Below are positions 21,287-29,634 of a DNA stretch of 64,000 nt, one piece after another (positions within the stretch are counted from its first letter, which is position 1; every line of letters starts with the position of its first letter). Source of the DNA: Clostridiales bacterium (GTDB taxonomy: Bacteria > Bacillota > Clostridia > Lachnospirales > Lachnospiraceae); the NCBI GenBank assembly GCA_018365455.1, contig JAGZJZ010000014.1:62001-126000 (forward strand), in the 5' to 3' direction. The position numbers were made by a program, and so were the translations under genes. The notes under the pieces are model-generated. The model was not told the DNA's origin. It ran no database searches and worked only from the letters and a program-made list of their open reading frames with translations.

Positions 21287-23068
21287 ATGAAAAAAATACT
21301 TATCAGCATGTGCATTATATTTATTGTTAGTCTTGGTCTAAATATTAATGCAAAAGCAGATGACAAACATCGGATAGGTGACAATGTGTATGTCACGCTA
21401 AATGAGGAAACACAGGAGGCAACTATTACAGGAACAGGTGAAACATTCAATTATGATCAAGAAGGATATGATACAAGTGGCTATAATAAAAACCCTTTTA
21501 GAGGTGGAAAATACTATCGAGTAATAATATCCCCTGGAATTACAAGTATTGGGGATTATCTATTTAATGGTATTCATCTCTTAGGAGATTCTTATACCAT
21601 ACCCAATGGTGTTACTAGAATTGGGAAAAGCTCTTTTCTCGGAACAGATATTAAGAAAATAATATTACCTAATACATTGAAAATTATAGATGAAGACGCT
21701 TTTTCCTTTAACATGCGCCTAGAAAACATCAATTTACCAGAAGGATTAACGGTTATTGGAAAAAGTTCATTTGCAAGTTCTGGGATCAAAGAAATAAAGA
21801 TACCTAATACAATAAAAAAAATAGAGCCTTGGGCATTTAATTCATGCCCTAATTTAACAAAAATAGAGTTGCCACCTACAATAACTTCTATAGGACGAAA
21901 TGCCTTTTGGTATAGTCAAGCATTGACAACTATTAATCTACCGAACAGTCTGAAAACCATAGAAGAAGATGCCTTTGCAGGTTGCATTTCACTTACAGAT
22001 ATCAATATCCCCGGTTCAATGCAAACCATAGGGAGTAACGCATTTGCTGGTTGTCGTAGACTCTTTAATGTAACGATGCAAGAAGGAGTACGTACAATAG
22101 CGAATAATGCCTTTGACGGGTGCATTCGATTACAAACAGTGACTCTACCATCAACAATCCAATCAATCGGCAGTTATGCATTCAATCAATGTACAATGCT
22201 TCGTAGCGTAATGGTTCGTAACGGTAACGCAAATCTCGGCTCAGGAGTATTCAACGGGTGCCCGGTAACACTATCAGCATCCAAAGGCTCCAGAGTCCAG
22301 GCATACGCAAAGAGCAACGGAATAGGTTTTAAAGACAACGGTAGCTATGCTGTGCCATTTGTAACTCAGGAATATATCTCAGGCAGTTTCAGATATAAAG
22401 TCCTGACATCAGGCTCAAACGGCGGCACAGTCCAGGTAATCGCACCAATCAACAACAAGAAAACGAAGCTAACGATTCCAGACACAGTTAAACTCAACAC
22501 CTATAACTTTACGGTAACAAGCATCGCAAAGAACGCTTTCAAATCAAACAAAAAGCTTCAATCTGTCAATATTGGCAAATATGTTACATCTATCGGTGAC
22601 AGAGCATTCTATAACTGTTCAGCACTTACAAGTGTGAAATTCGGTAATAAAGTTAATGAAATCGGGAAAGCTGCATTCCGTGGCTGCTCAAATCTGAAAA
22701 AGGTGAAGTTGCCGACTAAAGTTACTTCTATTAAAGATGAACTGTTCTACGGATGTAAGAAGCTGACGAGTGTGACGTTGAGTAATAATACAACTTCAGT
22801 TGGTAACGGAGCTTTTTCGGGATGTAGCAGTTTAAAGAGCATTACTCTTCCATCACGTGTCAAGACACTGGGGAACAAGGTGTTCTACAACTGTAAGAAT
22901 CTGAAAAAGATCACAGTTAAAGGAACTGCGCTGAGAAAAGTTGGTGGTTCTGCGCTGAAGAAGATAAACAGTCAGGCTGTGATAAAGGTTCCTAAGAGTA
23001 AAGTTAGGAAATACACAACTTTATTTAAAGGTAAGGGACAGAGCAAGACCGTTAAGGTGAGTAAATAA
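21287..23068 (+). CDS. Secreted BspA-type leucine-rich-repeat protein
   Basis: A 593-residue protein behind AAGGGAGGA. Residues 1-25 are a classical signal peptide (KK, hydrophobic core, NAKA cleavage). The rest is LRR_5/BspA repeats of ~23 residues (I-P-L--I---AF--C--L--I pattern) in two blocks, ~45-310 and ~375-560, joined by a beta-rich bridge. The family sits on the surface of gut bacteria and protists and binds host or bacterial proteins. There is no LPXTG or other anchor, so it may be released. Codon use becomes more GC-rich after about base 22,200, hinting at a chimeric gene. It sits directly after the fibre gene with its own promoter, so it is probable lysogenic-conversion cargo. Confidence 0.8.
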   Translation: MKKILISMCIIFIVSLGLNINAKADDKHRIGDNVYVTLNEETQEATITGTGETFNYDQEGYDTSGYNKNPFRGGKYYRVIISPGITSIGDYLFNGIHLLGDSYTIPNGVTRIGKSSFLGTDIKKIILPNTLKIIDEDAFSFNMRLENINLPEGLTVIGKSSFASSGIKEIKIPNTIKKIEPWAFNSCPNLTKIELPPTITSIGRNAFWYSQALTTINLPNSLKTIEEDAFAGCISLTDINIPGSMQTIGSNAFAGCRRLFNVTMQEGVRTIANNAFDGCIRLQTVTLPSTIQSIGSYAFNQCTMLRSVMVRNGNANLGSGVFNGCPVTLSASKGSRVQAYAKSNGIGFKDNGSYAVPFVTQEYISGSFRYKVLTSGSNGGTVQVIAPINNKKTKLTIPDTVKLNTYNFTVTSIAKNAFKSNKKLQSVNIGKYVTSIGDRAFYNCSALTSVKFGNKVNEIGKAAFRGCSNLKKVKLPTKVTSIKDELFYGCKKLTSVTLSNNTTSVGNGAFSGCSSLKSITLPSRVKTLGNKVFYNCKNLKKITVKGTALRKVGGSALKKINSQAVIKVPKSKVRKYTTLFKGKGQSKTVKVSK

Positions 23069-23134
23069 ATCAGCATAATATATAGACTAAATTTGTGTAC
23101 TTTATAAAAAAAGTATAAAATATTGGGATTATAC

Positions 23135-23165
23135 TTGACCTTCTACTTAGTTCAAGGTTTAGAAT
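23135..23165 (+). promoter_or_regulatory. MerR-type promoter/operator, probably autoregulated
   Basis: TTGACC (23135-23140) and TAGAAT (23160-23165) are separated by 19 bases, the over-long spacer typical of MerR-activated promoters. Inside it lies the dyad ACCTT (23138-23142) / AAGGT (23154-23158), close to known MerR-family operators. It precedes the merR-like gene by 22 bases. Confidence 0.7.
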
Positions 23166-23187
23166 TAAGTAGAAAGGAGCTGATTAT

Positions 23188-23805
23188 ATGAAAATCCATG
23201 AAGTTTCAAAGCTTATTGATATGACAGAGTCAAATATTAGACATTATGAAAAATCCGGTTTAATAAAACCAAAACGTGAGGCTAACAATTATCGATCATA
23301 CTCAGAAGAAGATGTTAAAATATTAAAACAAATCATTCTAATGCGTATGGTTGGCACTCCACTAAAAGAAATTGAAGATGTCTTTAATTCTAATGTGTCA
23401 TTAAATGATATGTTACATACAAGAATTGCGGAGCTTGAAGAAGATCAAATTGAATTAGATAAAAAGAAAAACATCTGTAATATGCTTATAGATAAAAACG
23501 CATCGTTTGATGATACTGAAGAGATATTACAAGATCAGCTATATACTGATGCTACTTCATATGCTGAAATATTGGAAAAAATAAGAAAACAAGATACATT
23601 CAAACAACGTTCTTACAAAATATTTGGATCTATAGGTTTAGGAGTCATGCTTCTACTGTGTGCCTACTATGCAATAACATGGTATATTTCTTATTTAAAT
23701 TATGCCACGTCTCCGTGGTTAGGCATAGTCGTATTTATTGTTGCTGTTGGTATGATTTTAAATATTATCTATCAAGTTTATAAAAAAGAAAAGGGTAAGG
23801 AATGA
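23188..23805 (+). CDS. Membrane-anchored MerR-family regulator
   Basis: A 205-residue protein, ATG behind AAAGGAGC. Residues 1-70 are a standard MerR winged-helix domain (IHEVSKLIDM, NIRHYEKSGLI, YRSYSEEDV). Residues ~75-120 form the dimer coiled coil. Instead of a ligand domain the C-terminus has two hydrophobic membrane segments (about 150-170 and 177-197) and a short Lys-rich tail. It is therefore probably tethered to the membrane and may sense the envelope. Its upstream promoter has the 19-base MerR spacer, suggesting control of its own gene and perhaps of the downstream membrane-protein gene. Ligand unknown. Confidence 0.8.
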   Translation: MKIHEVSKLIDMTESNIRHYEKSGLIKPKREANNYRSYSEEDVKILKQIILMRMVGTPLKEIEDVFNSNVSLNDMLHTRIAELEEDQIELDKKKNICNMLIDKNASFDDTEEILQDQLYTDATSYAEILEKIRKQDTFKQRSYKIFGSIGLGVMLLLCAYYAITWYISYLNYATSPWLGIVVFIVAVGMILNIIYQVYKKEKGKE

Positions 23806-23810
23806 TAACC

Positions 23811-23840
23811 AAAAGAGTCTGCTGAAAGGTAGGCTCTTTT
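23811..23840 (+). terminator. Terminator after the MerR-like gene
   Basis: A 10-bp stem, AAAAGAGTCT with AGGCTCTTTT (one G-U pair), and a 10-base loop lie just after the stop codon. Confidence 0.5.
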
Positions 23841-23919
23841 CCATAGATATTAATAATAAGTAAGTATATGGTAATATTAGCCTCTTTGTAGTATAATAAT
23901 ATAATAAGGAGAAAAATGT

Positions 23920-24630
23920 ATGCTTGAAAATATAAAATATCTAATAGGTCTTTTCATTACCATCTGTCCCTTTATATATACCTATTTTTCAAATTCAAAA
24001 TATAGAAAAGGGTGGCTTATATCTGTAAAAGAAAAAGGTAGCTACTTTTTTGCTAAAATAATTTTCTTTTCGATTGCAATTTCATTTACCATGTACTGTA
24101 TTTTATTATTTATAAGATATATGTCATCAGTATTCATTACAGAAGCAATTATAAATACTTGTATATTTTATATCTGCGCATGTGTATTATATTTAATAGC
24201 TTGTAAAGTATTCTTACGTCTAAAATTTGTAAAACTAAAAAATATGCCCCATAGAAAAAGCAATGATTTACTTATGATATCGCCGATGTTTATACTTCTT
24301 TGCCTGTATTTTATTTATAATAAAGTTGAGTGGTTAAGTTCATTGCTCTATATTCTCTTTTTAGTAATTGAAACAATTGGACTATTACGTTTTTCTGACA
24401 CATATTTTATTTATCCGTATACATATGTAAATATTGATCTATCTGATGGAAGTCATATTAAACAAATTGACATTGACAAAATAAAGTGTGAAAGTTCGTG
24501 GGTAATTATAAGTTTGCATAATAAAGAGTTACGAATAAAAACTGAGACTATAACTAAAGTAGAGTATTATGGTGAAAAAATAATTAAACTTAAGTCTATC
24601 CTCAAGAAGGAACGTGAAAAAGAAAAATAA
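23920..24630 (+). CDS. Polytopic membrane protein of unknown function
   Basis: A 236-residue protein, ATG behind AAGGAGAAAAA and 23 bases after a TATAAT-like box (23892-23897). About five hydrophobic segments (roughly 5-22, 42-65, 75-95, 118-135, 140-160) are followed by a ~75-residue soluble tail with alternating hydrophobic strands (WVIISLHNKELRIKT) that could be a small beta domain. I do not recognise the family. It lies between two other probable cargo genes and is strongly AT-rich, unlike phage structural genes. A role in superinfection exclusion or envelope change is possible but unsupported. Confidence 0.6.
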   Translation: MLENIKYLIGLFITICPFIYTYFSNSKYRKGWLISVKEKGSYFFAKIIFFSIAISFTMYCILLFIRYMSSVFITEAIINTCIFYICACVLYLIACKVFLRLKFVKLKNMPHRKSNDLLMISPMFILLCLYFIYNKVEWLSSLLYILFLVIETIGLLRFSDTYFIYPYTYVNIDLSDGSHIKQIDIDKIKCESSWVIISLHNKELRIKTETITKVEYYGEKIIKLKSILKKEREKEK

Positions 24631-24722
24631 GAACTAGCCGACATATAAACACACGTTCCCCCTACTCTCCTATGATATTTTGGTATATAATTAGTTTATC
24701 AAAATATTAGGGAGGTATAGTT

Positions 24723-25457
24723 ATGAGTTTTGTAGTTTTTACCGGATGTCATCTTTTTGGTGCAATGTATGGAGATAAGCGGTCTACTAGTGATAATGCA
24801 GAAACAGTATCTGAAAACGTGCAAAAGGTAAAGCGAATAAATAACAATGTCATTACCTGTGCTGGGGGACATTCTGCTTTGATTAACGTATTGTGGAAAC
24901 CTATATTCCATAGTCCAGCTTTACCAACACTTACATATAAGCAAACTGTGGAATTAATTTCCAAGAAATATTTAAATATTTCAGATGAATTGAAAGAATT
25001 AAGTAAAGAATATTCTGATTTAACGGCAAATATAGGCGTATGTGGACGTAGTAACGGTTATATTAAATTTACTTTGATTGAGGTAGGTAAATCAATTAAC
25101 GTTAAAGAAACTATTCATAAAACAGAAAATGATGATGTTACTATGTGCTTTTTAGCACAAGGTCAATTACATTTAGGGAATATTTATAAAAATCTATTTT
25201 ATAAGACTCCTGTATTTTCTTCAGAAAATTTAAAAAGCATATTCTACCAGACTTTAAAAAAAGGTATTAAATTAGGAGATTCTTCTATTAATGATAATTT
25301 TGATTGCGAGGTGATATATTTGCATGATTTGTCAAACGAACTAAAAGAAAATAACGTATTATGGGGTAAGGTCAATACAGCCGAGTTTTGGAACCCTGAT
25401 AAAAATAAAATAATATTTAAAGAAAGAACAGATAGTGATAACGGAGTAATAAAATAA
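24723..25457 (+). CDS. Hypothetical protein, faintly Ntn-hydrolase/proteasome-like
   Basis: A 244-residue soluble protein, ATG behind AGGGAGGTA. The N-terminus (residues ~2-55) alternates hydrophobic strands and has GDKRST and later NNVITCAGG, an arrangement reminiscent of proteasome/HslV-type Ntn-hydrolases (early strand, 'D-R-T', then a KI--I---I---G strand). No N-terminal Thr/Ser nucleophile is exposed, as residue 2 is Ser after Met. The second half is not recognised. It is followed by a terminator and is a single-gene unit between cargo genes and phage genes. The family guess is weak. Confidence 0.45.
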   Translation: MSFVVFTGCHLFGAMYGDKRSTSDNAETVSENVQKVKRINNNVITCAGGHSALINVLWKPIFHSPALPTLTYKQTVELISKKYLNISDELKELSKEYSDLTANIGVCGRSNGYIKFTLIEVGKSINVKETIHKTENDDVTMCFLAQGQLHLGNIYKNLFYKTPVFSSENLKSIFYQTLKKGIKLGDSSINDNFDCEVIYLHDLSNELKENNVLWGKVNTAEFWNPDKNKIIFKERTDSDNGVIK

Positions 25458-25521
25458 TCTACAATAAAAGAGTCGTTTCATTGGCTTTATTTTATCACTC
25501 CTAATGAAATATACGTTACCT

Positions 25522-25547
25522 AGACCAGCAACCCGCTGGTCTTTTTT
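25522..25547 (+). terminator. Strong rho-independent terminator
   Basis: A perfect 8-bp GC-rich stem, AGACCAGC with GCTGGTCT, a 5-base loop and a T run. It closes the cargo block that began with the LRR gene. Confidence 0.8.
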
Positions 25548-25582
25548 AATGCCCAAAAACAGAAAGAAAGAGGAAAACCACT

Positions 25583-26038
25583 ATGACAAAAACATTAACA
25601 AACGGAGATATCGTAACAATCTACAAAGCATTAAATGACGCTTCTTCCTTTATGAAGAACAGTGCGATTAAGCTGCCATCAGGAATGATGTGGTCGCTTA
25701 GAAAAAATATGAAAGCCCTCTCTCCCATCTTCGAATTAATTTCCGAAACGGAAAAGGAGTTATTTCAGGAGTGTATGAAGCCAGAATTTCTACAGGAAGT
25801 AACCGATGACCAGGGCAGTAAACAGCAACAGATCAAGCAGGAATTTATGCAGGAATTTGTTGCAGCTGTAAATGTAAAAATCAGTGAACTTTCATTGCAG
25901 AAAAATGAGGTTGTTCTGGATGCAATTCAAGAAAGCGATATAGAGAAATTTGTAACTGATTATGATGGAAAGATTTCTATGCCCGAATTGGATGCATTAG
26001 AGTTTTTCATCGAACTAACCGAAAAGGAGGACAAATAA
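25583..26038 (+). CDS. Phage protein of unknown function
   Basis: A 151-residue, mostly helical, acidic protein; ATG about 11 bases after an AAAGAGG-like site. No motif is recognised. It overlaps nothing but sits 1 base before the next gene, so the two are translationally linked. Position between fibre and holin suggests an accessory structural or lysis-timing protein; this is inference. Confidence 0.6.
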   Translation: MTKTLTNGDIVTIYKALNDASSFMKNSAIKLPSGMMWSLRKNMKALSPIFELISETEKELFQECMKPEFLQEVTDDQGSKQQQIKQEFMQEFVAAVNVKISELSLQKNEVVLDAIQESDIEKFVTDYDGKISMPELDALEFFIELTEKEDK

Positions 26039-26039
26039 T

Positions 26040-26939
26040 ATGGAAACATTAGAAAAGTTAAGGGTTAACGGCAAAACAGATTTTGAGTGCTTCTTCATCA
26101 ATGATACCATGCCAGATATGTTTGAAGCCGTTATCAAATCAGACGACTATTCTTCTGTCGTAAAAGAATTCAGCAGCATTGAGAAATTGGAGATTCTTGA
26201 CGTAAATGGGCTGGTCAGGAAGATGACTACTGCTTACAGCACCCTAAAAGAAGTCAAAACTATCTTCAACATGTATACGGACGAGGATGGTAAATTTATT
26301 ACGCCTTTCCGAATCAGCTTAGCGCCTCATGATTTAAAAGAACAGGTTGATAAGTTGGAAAAGCAAGTTAATCCTGTAGTTGATGAAAGTGCTATGTCAC
26401 TGGACGAATTTAAAGCTTATAAAATTAAGCAGCTTGGTAAAGAATGTACATCTGCAATCTATGCCGGCACAGAAGTAGAGACCTCGAAAGGTAAAGAAAT
26501 GTTCAGCTACAACCTGGAAGACCAGTCCAATCTAAAGGACTTATTTGCCACCGCTACTGCTACAGGTCTGGCTTGTCCTTATCATCCAAACTCAGGAAGC
26601 TGTGTAATCTATTCGGCTGAGGATATTGTAGCAATTTATCTTACCTTGTCTGCCCATAAGCTTTACCACACTACTTACGCCAATGCACTTAATACATATA
26701 TCAGGGATTTGTATGATAAGGCTGAAATTAAAAAAGTGATCTATGGGCAGGAAGTAACGGGCAAATACAAGGAAAATATGGACGCTGCTCTTGCCCAGGG
26801 TGAATTAGCTCTTAAAGCTCTTTTAAGTGGCAATACAACGCCTGAACCAGAGGAACCTACTAATCCTGAAGTTCCACCAGAGGAAATTACTCCACCAGAA
26901 AGCGGTGATACCAATGCAGACAGTAACAAAACTAATTAA
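26040..26939 (+). CDS. Phage protein with Pro/Glu-rich tail (DUF4376-like region possible)
   Basis: A 299-residue protein starting 1 base after the previous stop, with GAAAAGGAGG inside the previous gene as ribosome-binding site. Residues ~115-245 (start SLDEFKAYKIKQLGKEC, then LEDQSNLKDL) resemble the region found in many phage tail-fibre-linked DUF4376-type proteins. A Cys-containing segment CPYHPNSGSC follows at ~185, then a low-complexity Pro/Glu tail (~265-290). The next gene starts inside its last 26 bases. Function unknown. Confidence 0.6.
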   Translation: METLEKLRVNGKTDFECFFINDTMPDMFEAVIKSDDYSSVVKEFSSIEKLEILDVNGLVRKMTTAYSTLKEVKTIFNMYTDEDGKFITPFRISLAPHDLKEQVDKLEKQVNPVVDESAMSLDEFKAYKIKQLGKECTSAIYAGTEVETSKGKEMFSYNLEDQSNLKDLFATATATGLACPYHPNSGSCVIYSAEDIVAIYLTLSAHKLYHTTYANALNTYIRDLYDKAEIKKVIYGQEVTGKYKENMDAALAQGELALKALLSGNTTPEPEEPTNPEVPPEEITPPESGDTNADSNKTN

Positions 26940-27387
26940 GATTACGCTCAAATATCTATTCATTGCAGCATTTTGCGGATTGATTTATTCAGGTATTGAA
27001 CTCTTATGGCGTGGCAGAACTGCGCCTGAGATGTTCTTTTTAGCTGGAATATGCGGATTATTTATCTGCTGGCTTAATAACATTTTTACGTATGAGCTGG
27101 ATTATCTTCTGCAAATCATTGTTTGCGGCATATTCTGTACCGGTGCGGAATGGATCTGTGGCTTACTGTTTAATAAAGATTACCATATCTGGGATTACCG
27201 TGGACTACCTCTCTCTTCCTTAGATGGACAGATATGTCTGCTGTTCTCTCTGGCTTGGTGTCTTATAGCTGCTTTTACCATTCCACTGCTGGATTGGATA
27301 GAATGGAAATTATTTAAGTATAAAGAAGATACGCCCCCTTATTACATGGTTTTGGGCAGAAAAGTATTTGAATTTAAGAAAGGGTGA
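26914..27387 (+). CDS. CmpB-like (ABC-transporter type IV) membrane protein
   Basis: 157 residues from ATG at 26914, which overlaps the previous gene by 26 bases; the longer reading upstream is only a shadow of that gene's Pro/Glu tail. Four to five hydrophobic segments and the WICGLLFNKDYHIWDY / GLPLSSLDGQICLLFSLAW motifs fit the putative ABC-transporter type IV (CmpB) family, short membrane proteins frequent in Clostridia. No ATPase is adjacent. In a phage this may be an accessory membrane or lysis-related protein; activity unknown. Confidence 0.6.
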   Translation: MQTVTKLIKITLKYLFIAAFCGLIYSGIELLWRGRTAPEMFFLAGICGLFICWLNNIFTYELDYLLQIIVCGIFCTGAEWICGLLFNKDYHIWDYRGLPLSSLDGQICLLFSLAWCLIAAFTIPLLDWIEWKLFKYKEDTPPYYMVLGRKVFEFKKG

Positions 27388-27397
27388 GGTGTATGAA

Positions 27398-27955
27398 ATG
27401 CCAGAATTTTTGCAATTATTCGGAGAGGTAACAATTGCACAGATTGTTACAATAATTATTGCTATCGGAGCTATTTCAGGATTGATTTTAAAATACAATT
27501 CTAAATTTGACTCCTGGTATGAAAAACGGAAACATAATAAAAAGGTGCTTACTGAATTTGACGAAACAATTCGGTCATTATCACAGAAGCAGGAACAGGA
27601 TATGGTGCGTTCTAATCAGATGGATTTAGACATCAAAAAAGAATTGGAGAGGCTTGTTGAAAAAATCAATGTTATATCCCAAATGCTTTTGGAATCTAAC
27701 CAAAATACAGATAAACGATTTGAGGAGATGCAGGAAAAAATGGACGTTAGTGAACGGCTAAAATTAAAAGACAGGATCTCTCAGGTTTACAGATATCATC
27801 ATGCTAAGGGAGAGTGGACAACAATGGATAAAGAGTCTTTTCATGGCTTAATCTTAGACTACGAAAACCACGGAGGACAAAACAGCTTTATCCATGAAAT
27901 CTGTGAGCCAGAATCATGCACCTGGAAAATTATCGATGTGAAAGAGGAGGACTAA
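27398..27955 (+). CDS. Membrane-anchored coiled-coil phage protein
   Basis: 185 residues using ATG at 27398, with GGGTGAGGTG six bases upstream; a TTG 30 bases earlier overlaps the preceding gene. One N-terminal membrane segment (about 8-28, IAQIVTIIIAIGAISGLIL) is followed by a basic patch and a long helix (~45-130, RSLSQKQEQDM), then a compact C-terminal region with HHAKGEWTTMDKESFHGL. The layout (anchor plus coiled coil just upstream of the holin) is common in phage lysis cassettes, where it may be a spanin-like or holin-modulating protein in Gram-positives. Function inferred. Confidence 0.55.
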   Translation: MPEFLQLFGEVTIAQIVTIIIAIGAISGLILKYNSKFDSWYEKRKHNKKVLTEFDETIRSLSQKQEQDMVRSNQMDLDIKKELERLVEKINVISQMLLESNQNTDKRFEEMQEKMDVSERLKLKDRISQVYRYHHAKGEWTTMDKESFHGLILDYENHGGQNSFIHEICEPESCTWKIIDVKEED

Positions 27956-27958
27956 CAT

Positions 27959-28342
27959 ATGAACCAGATTATTACATATTTACCCGTTTTAGCTATTGTG
28001 ATGGCTATTAATATTGCGCTGGGAATGTACTACCAGATCGGGAAACAGAATTTTAAATTTGATAAGGCAAAATTTATCAATGGAATTATTAAAGCTGCTA
28101 TCTTAGGGTTGTCTGCTGTTGGCTTGGCATATTGCTTCGATGTGGTGGATTTGACATCTGTAGGGATTACACCACTGCTTGTGATTCAGACAGCGATTAT
28201 TACTTATGCCGGTAAGGATTTGATTAATTTTGGAAAGATATTGGGAGTTACTGTGCAGACTAAAAGTGAACCTGACATCTCTGAAAAAATATCCGCTGAT
28301 ATTGAAAATATTTTAGTTGCAAATCTAAGAAAAAGTGATTAA
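27959..28342 (+). CDS. Phage holin
   Basis: 127 residues, ATG behind AAAGAGGAGG within the end of the preceding gene, 3 bases after its stop. Three hydrophobic segments (about 5-25, 45-63, 70-90) and a charged C-terminal tail (SEPDISEKISADIEN) match small phage holins of Clostridia, which form pores that let the endolysin reach the wall. It lies 2.7 kb before the endolysin gene, with baseplate-like genes and VanZ in between. Confidence 0.7.
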   Translation: MNQIITYLPVLAIVMAINIALGMYYQIGKQNFKFDKAKFINGIIKAAILGLSAVGLAYCFDVVDLTSVGITPLLVIQTAIITYAGKDLINFGKILGVTVQTKSEPDISEKISADIENILVANLRKSD

Positions 28343-28343
28343 T

Positions 28344-28451
28344 ATGGAATGGATTATGAAAGAAGAAGCAGTAAAAATGGTGTTAACCGATACCCCCTTA
28401 AGGTTAGTAGCAAAAGAAATGATTATTAGTATGCAGAATAACAAAAAATAG
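28344..28451 (+). CDS. Small phage ORF (35 aa)
   Basis: A 35-codon frame begins one base after the holin stop codon (TAATATGG). It is helical, with repeated Met and Lys (WIMKEEAVKMVL). There is no clear separate ribosome-binding site, so translation would depend on coupling with the holin gene. It may be a real lysis regulator or chance. Confidence 0.35.
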   Translation: MEWIMKEEAVKMVLTDTPLRLVAKEMIISMQNNKK

Positions 28452-28511
28452 ACAATATGCCACTCCATATGGTATTATTAAGTAAATAATGAATAACTTA
28501 AGGAGAATAGT

Positions 28512-28967
28512 GTGAAAAATTATATTAAAATTTATAAAACTATATGGTGGATATATATTGTATTACTCTTGCTTGTTGTTATCATCAAATTTAGAGGTTC
28601 GTTTAGAGAACTGGAAATTAAAATTATAACTACTCCTTTTGGAAGCAATTATAATTTAATACCATTGAATAGTATTGGAGAACAGCTTTCACATTTTTCT
28701 GAAGGTTGGGCGAGATTTAATATATTGGGAAATATTATACCACTTATGCCTTTTGGTTTTCTTTTGCCACTTGCATATCCAAAAGTAAACTCATTTTTTA
28801 ATTTCCTAGTGGTTAGTTTATTGTTCCTATTTTTAATAGAAATTTTTCAATATTTTACTCGCCTTGGCAGTTTTGATGTGGACGACATAATTCTAAATAT
28901 TATTGGTATACTTATTGGATATTTTGCAGTTTGTTTCATCAAATCTTTATCAAAAAGAACAGTTTAA
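28512..28967 (+). CDS. VanZ-family membrane protein
   Basis: 151 residues starting at GTG behind AAGGAGAATA. Four hydrophobic segments with the VanZ pattern: YNLIPLNSI after helix 1, then RFNILGNIIPLMPFGFLLP, LLFLFLIEIFQYF and FDVDDIILNIIGILIGY, including the conserved N-hN---P-G, E--Q and D--D-h--N positions. VanZ proteins give low-level teicoplanin or lipoglycopeptide resistance in some bacteria; the mechanism is not settled. Its own promoter-like TAGACA/TATTAT pair upstream (28449 onwards, 18-base spacer) and its position within the lysis region suggest cargo rather than a lytic-cycle gene. Confidence 0.8.
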   Translation: MKNYIKIYKTIWWIYIVLLLLVVIIKFRGSFRELEIKIITTPFGSNYNLIPLNSIGEQLSHFSEGWARFNILGNIIPLMPFGFLLPLAYPKVNSFFNFLVVSLLFLFLIEIFQYFTRLGSFDVDDIILNIIGILIGYFAVCFIKSLSKRTV

Positions 28968-29044
28968 ATATAATCGTTAAGTGTAATTCTACATTAGTAT
29001 TGAGCATTTTAAGTCTCAATTAATATTAATAAATTAAAACCCTT

Positions 29045-29073
29045 AGAGCGGTACTTCGGTACTGCTCTTTTTT
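29045..29073 (+). terminator. Terminator with UUCG tetraloop
   Basis: A 10-bp stem (AGAGCGGTAC with GTACTGCTCT, one G-U pair) closed by a TTCG tetraloop and followed by a T run. It is a very stable hairpin and separates the VanZ unit from the following phage genes. Confidence 0.85.
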
Positions 29074-29091
29074 AATGTAAAGGAGGAAATA

Positions 29092-29634
29092 ATGGCTTAT
29101 ACAAGAACAAAATACGGTGATCACGTAAATGAAAGCTCTTTGAGCGAATTCTTATGTGATAAGGTAGCCGATATAAATGATCTTCCAACCTCGGCAGGAT
29201 CAAATGGAAAGCATACCTGCGCCATAGGATCAACGTGTGAGGTAATAGAAGATGGCAGTAAATATATTTTAAACAATAAAAATCAATGGGTATTGAAGGA
29301 TTCTCCCCAGAACTCTTCTACTACTCCAGAAACTGGGGAACCACTCACAAAACCAAAACTATTTAGGTTACCTACTGTAGCAAACACAAAACTTGTCTTT
29401 GAATTTGATGTAACTGGATATGAATTTTCGGTTGCCAACTTCACAGATGGTGATATTTATGTAGCCTACACATCAGATACAGCTAACACTGAGTCCTGGT
29501 TAATACCTGCCGAATGTGCATCCATGATTACCATCAGAAAAGGGACTAAATTACATGGCACGCAAACAGTCGTAGTTTCGCCGGCTTCTACGTCTGAAAA
29601 GGGGGTACAGGTACAATGCTTGGATTGGAAGTAA
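29092..29634 (+). CDS. Phage structural-type protein of unknown function
   Basis: 180 residues, ATG behind AAAGGAGGAA. The N-terminal ~80 residues (CDKVADINDLPTS, CAIGSTCEV, YILNNKNQWVLK) are of the short beta type used in phage tail and fibre attachment proteins; a Ser/Thr/Pro linker (~80-95) leads to a second beta domain (FEFDVTGYEFSVANFTDGDIYVAYTSD). It overlaps the next gene by 19 bases. It is likely a virion or baseplate accessory protein; confidence in function is low. Confidence 0.65.
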   Translation: MAYTRTKYGDHVNESSLSEFLCDKVADINDLPTSAGSNGKHTCAIGSTCEVIEDGSKYILNNKNQWVLKDSPQNSSTTPETGEPLTKPKLFRLPTVANTKLVFEFDVTGYEFSVANFTDGDIYVAYTSDTANTESWLIPAECASMITIRKGTKLHGTQTVVVSPASTSEKGVQVQCLDWK

